Source: Candidatus Omnitrophota bacterium
Lineage (GTDB): Bacteria > Omnitrophota > Gorgyraeia > Gygaellales > Profunditerraquicolaceae
Reading direction: 5' to 3'
Length of the DNA: 52,922 bases
NCBI GenBank assembly: GCA_028712175.1
Contig: JAQTQQ010000004.1
Span: 84,560-137,481 of the forward strand
Below the pieces are notes generated by a model, which saw only the letters and a list, made by a program, of their open reading frames with translations, was not told where the DNA came from and ran no database searches. Positions 51,797 to 52,922 of the stretch are shown one piece after another; within the stretch, counting starts at the first letter, position 1, and each line of letters begins with the position of its first letter. A program made the position numbers and the translations under genes.

Positions 51797-52471
51797 CTAA
51801 CGGGTCACGTAGAATTTTTTTATCGCCTGTGCTACTTCCTTAGGCTGATCAACTAAAATAAACAGCCCTAAGTCTTCTTTATGAATATTACCACAGGCAT
51901 AAACTGTTTTCTTAAGCCACTCCAATAACGGATTCCAATATGCGCTGTTAAAAAGAATAACCGGAAACTTCGGGATCCTGTGAGTCTGGATAAGCGTAAT
52001 TGCCTCGAAGAATTCATCTAATGTTCCGTATCCGCCGGGTAAGATTACAAACGCCTTGGCATATTTTACAAACATCACCTTGCGCACAAAAAAGTAGCGA
52101 AAACCCAAAATAGTATCTACGTATTTATTGGGCTTCTGTTCGCAGGGCAATTGAATGTTTAAACCTATAGAATACCCTCCGGCGCGCTGGGTGCCTTTAT
52201 TAGCTGCCTCCATTGTACCCGGGCCGCTTCCGGTAATTACGGCATATCCTGCTTTAGCAATATGATAAGCCACTTCCTCTGCTAATTTGTAAAATTTGCT
52301 GTCTTGTTTGGTCCGCGCCGAGCCGAAGATAGAGACTGCCTTACCTACTTTAGAAAGTACCTCAAACCCATCAACAAACTCCGACATGATACGGAATATC
52401 CGCCAGGTGTCCTCTTTGGTAAAATCATCCTCTACCAATAAACTCTTGGGACAAGGTTTAACTTTTGCCAT
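51797..52471 (-). CDS. LOG-family protein (TIGR00730-like nucleotide phosphoribohydrolase)
   Basis: 224 residues. VSIFGSARTKQDSKFYKLAE, ITGSGPGTMEAANKGTQRAG, FRYFFVRKVMFVKYAKAFVI and LPGGYGTLDEFFEAITLIQT (PGGxGTxxE) are the LOG/lysine-decarboxylase-like signature. Family members hydrolyse nucleoside 5'-monophosphates to base and ribose-5-phosphate, and plant LOG makes cytokinin. Being between purL and purQ suggests a purine-salvage or nucleotide-repair task. AAGGAGG 6 bases before supports the ATG at 52471 rather than an earlier in-frame one at 52489. Confidence 0.93.
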   Translation of the reverse strand: MAKVKPCPKSLLVEDDFTKEDTWRIFRIMSEFVDGFEVLSKVGKAVSIFGSARTKQDSKFYKLAEEVAYHIAKAGYAVITGSGPGTMEAANKGTQRAGGYSIGLNIQLPCEQKPNKYVDTILGFRYFFVRKVMFVKYAKAFVILPGGYGTLDEFFEAITLIQTHRIPKFPVILFNSAYWNPLLEWLKKTVYACGNIHKEDLGLFILVDQPKEVAQAIKKFYVTR

Positions 52472-52482
52472 TTTATGCCTCC

Positions 52483-52922
52483 TTACCATCTTAGAGGTTT
52501 CTGCCAGGCCTCTTTTAATTTAGCTATATCCGAATCCAGGCAAACCTTACCGTCCAGCCCGTATATTTTAAAACCGGGTTTCTCTGTCAGGCACCCTGCC
52601 AAACCGAAAGAAACACCTTTTAAGGATTTTTCAAATTCTTTCTGGTTAGATTTTCTGACTTCAACTACAAAACGTGAATTTGATTCCGAAAATAAAAGAG
52701 AATCGTTGCGCTTTGAAGCTAAAATATACGGAACTTCCGAAAGAAATAACTCTAACCCCAAACCGCCGCTAAAGGCAACTTCGCTAAGAGCAACAGCCAG
52801 GCCTCCGTCAGAACAATCATGCATTGCTTCAACTAAACCTTTTTCCGTAACTCTGCTTAGCGCAGTAAAAGTTTTCATTGCATCTTTATGATATACTTTA
52901 GGAACACAATTCCCTATAGCGC
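52483..52922 (-). CDS. purL: Phosphoribosylformylglycinamidine synthase subunit PurL, C-terminal part (runs off the right edge)
   Basis: At least 145 residues of the C-terminal end. GNCVPKVYHKDAMKTFTALS, GLVEAMHDCSDGGLAVALSE and GLELFLSEVPYILASKRNDS with LLFSESNSRFVVEV match the last domain of small-type PurL. The frame stays open to the edge of the window, so the start is beyond it. It is 11 bases from the LOG gene. It works with PurQ (and PurS, not seen). Confidence 0.93.
   Translation of the reverse strand, partial: AIGNCVPKVYHKDAMKTFTALSRVTEKGLVEAMHDCSDGGLAVALSEVAFSGGLGLELFLSEVPYILASKRNDSLLFSESNSRFVVEVRKSNQKEFEKSLKGVSFGLAGCLTEKPGFKIYGLDGKVCLDSDIAKLKEAWQKPLRW

Overview
The window reads as part of the chromosome of an uncultivated Gram-negative (diderm) bacterium. 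Lipid A, Kdo and heptose-core genes (lpxK, an LpxL-type acyltransferase, waaA, kdsA, kdsB, kdsD, hldA, several GT9 heptosyltransferases) prove an LPS outer membrane. The mixture with a SpoVG homologue, TrpB2, a Ski2-like helicase, DUF3786, a Sua5-phosphatase fusion and many multidomain glycosyltransferases is most like Omnitrophota (former OP3) or a nearby candidate phylum. That placement is inference from gene content; no rRNA gene is present. No tRNA, rRNA, CRISPR array, prophage or insertion sequence was seen. Genes are packed tightly, often with ATGA or TGATG overlaps, and no gene-free stretch exceeds 300 bases. All but one of the convincing genes lie on the minus strand, so the text below follows transcription from right to left where useful.

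Region 1-13.5 kb is an envelope cluster: GDT1-like transporter, lpxK, an LpxL-ELM1 fusion, a GT4-GT9 fusion, a possible 21-codon mini-ORF, a GT4, a waaF-like GT9, a GT9-GT9 fusion, then a deoxyhypusine-synthase-like protein, hldA, kdsB, kdsA and the beginning of kdsD. It covers late lipid A assembly, Kdo synthesis and activation, heptose phosphorylation and inner-core transfer. waaA (Kdo transferase) lies nearby at 16-17 kb with greA, a MenA-like prenyltransferase and a STAS-PilZ protein.

Region 17-25 kb carries DNA and aromatic-pathway housekeeping (xer recombinase, topA, dprA, aroK, spoVG, aroC, a secreted thermonuclease, DUF3786). A Ski2-like helicase at 25.2 kb is the only plus-strand gene and converges with a macro-Nudix fusion. 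Region 28-37 kb is a run of an MFS/spermidine-synthase-like fusion, yjbQ, trpB2, nth, an AsmA-like protein, a CCA-adding-enzyme relative and a DUF151 protein with a good promoter. Region 37-42 kb repeats a gene neighbourhood known from Firmicutes (tsaC/Sua5, phosphatase, rpiB, glyA, dCMP deaminase, nrdR). Purine genes fill 41.8-43.6 kb (purE, purD) and 47-52.9 kb (purM, purF, a second purF-like gene, purQ, a LOG protein, purL end), separated by small envelope and hypothetical genes.

The most unusual features are non-coding. A family of short interspersed elements built on a TAGCTCN heptamer, a TAGRAAACC core and an opposing AACTAA/GAGCTA arm sits at gene ends, in several places supplying the stop codon. 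A related TAGACGA repeat is embedded in frame in purM. There is also a perfect 25-bp inverted repeat, a perfect 24-bp palindrome, and three promoters placed so close to their start codons that leaderless or nearly leaderless transcripts are predicted.
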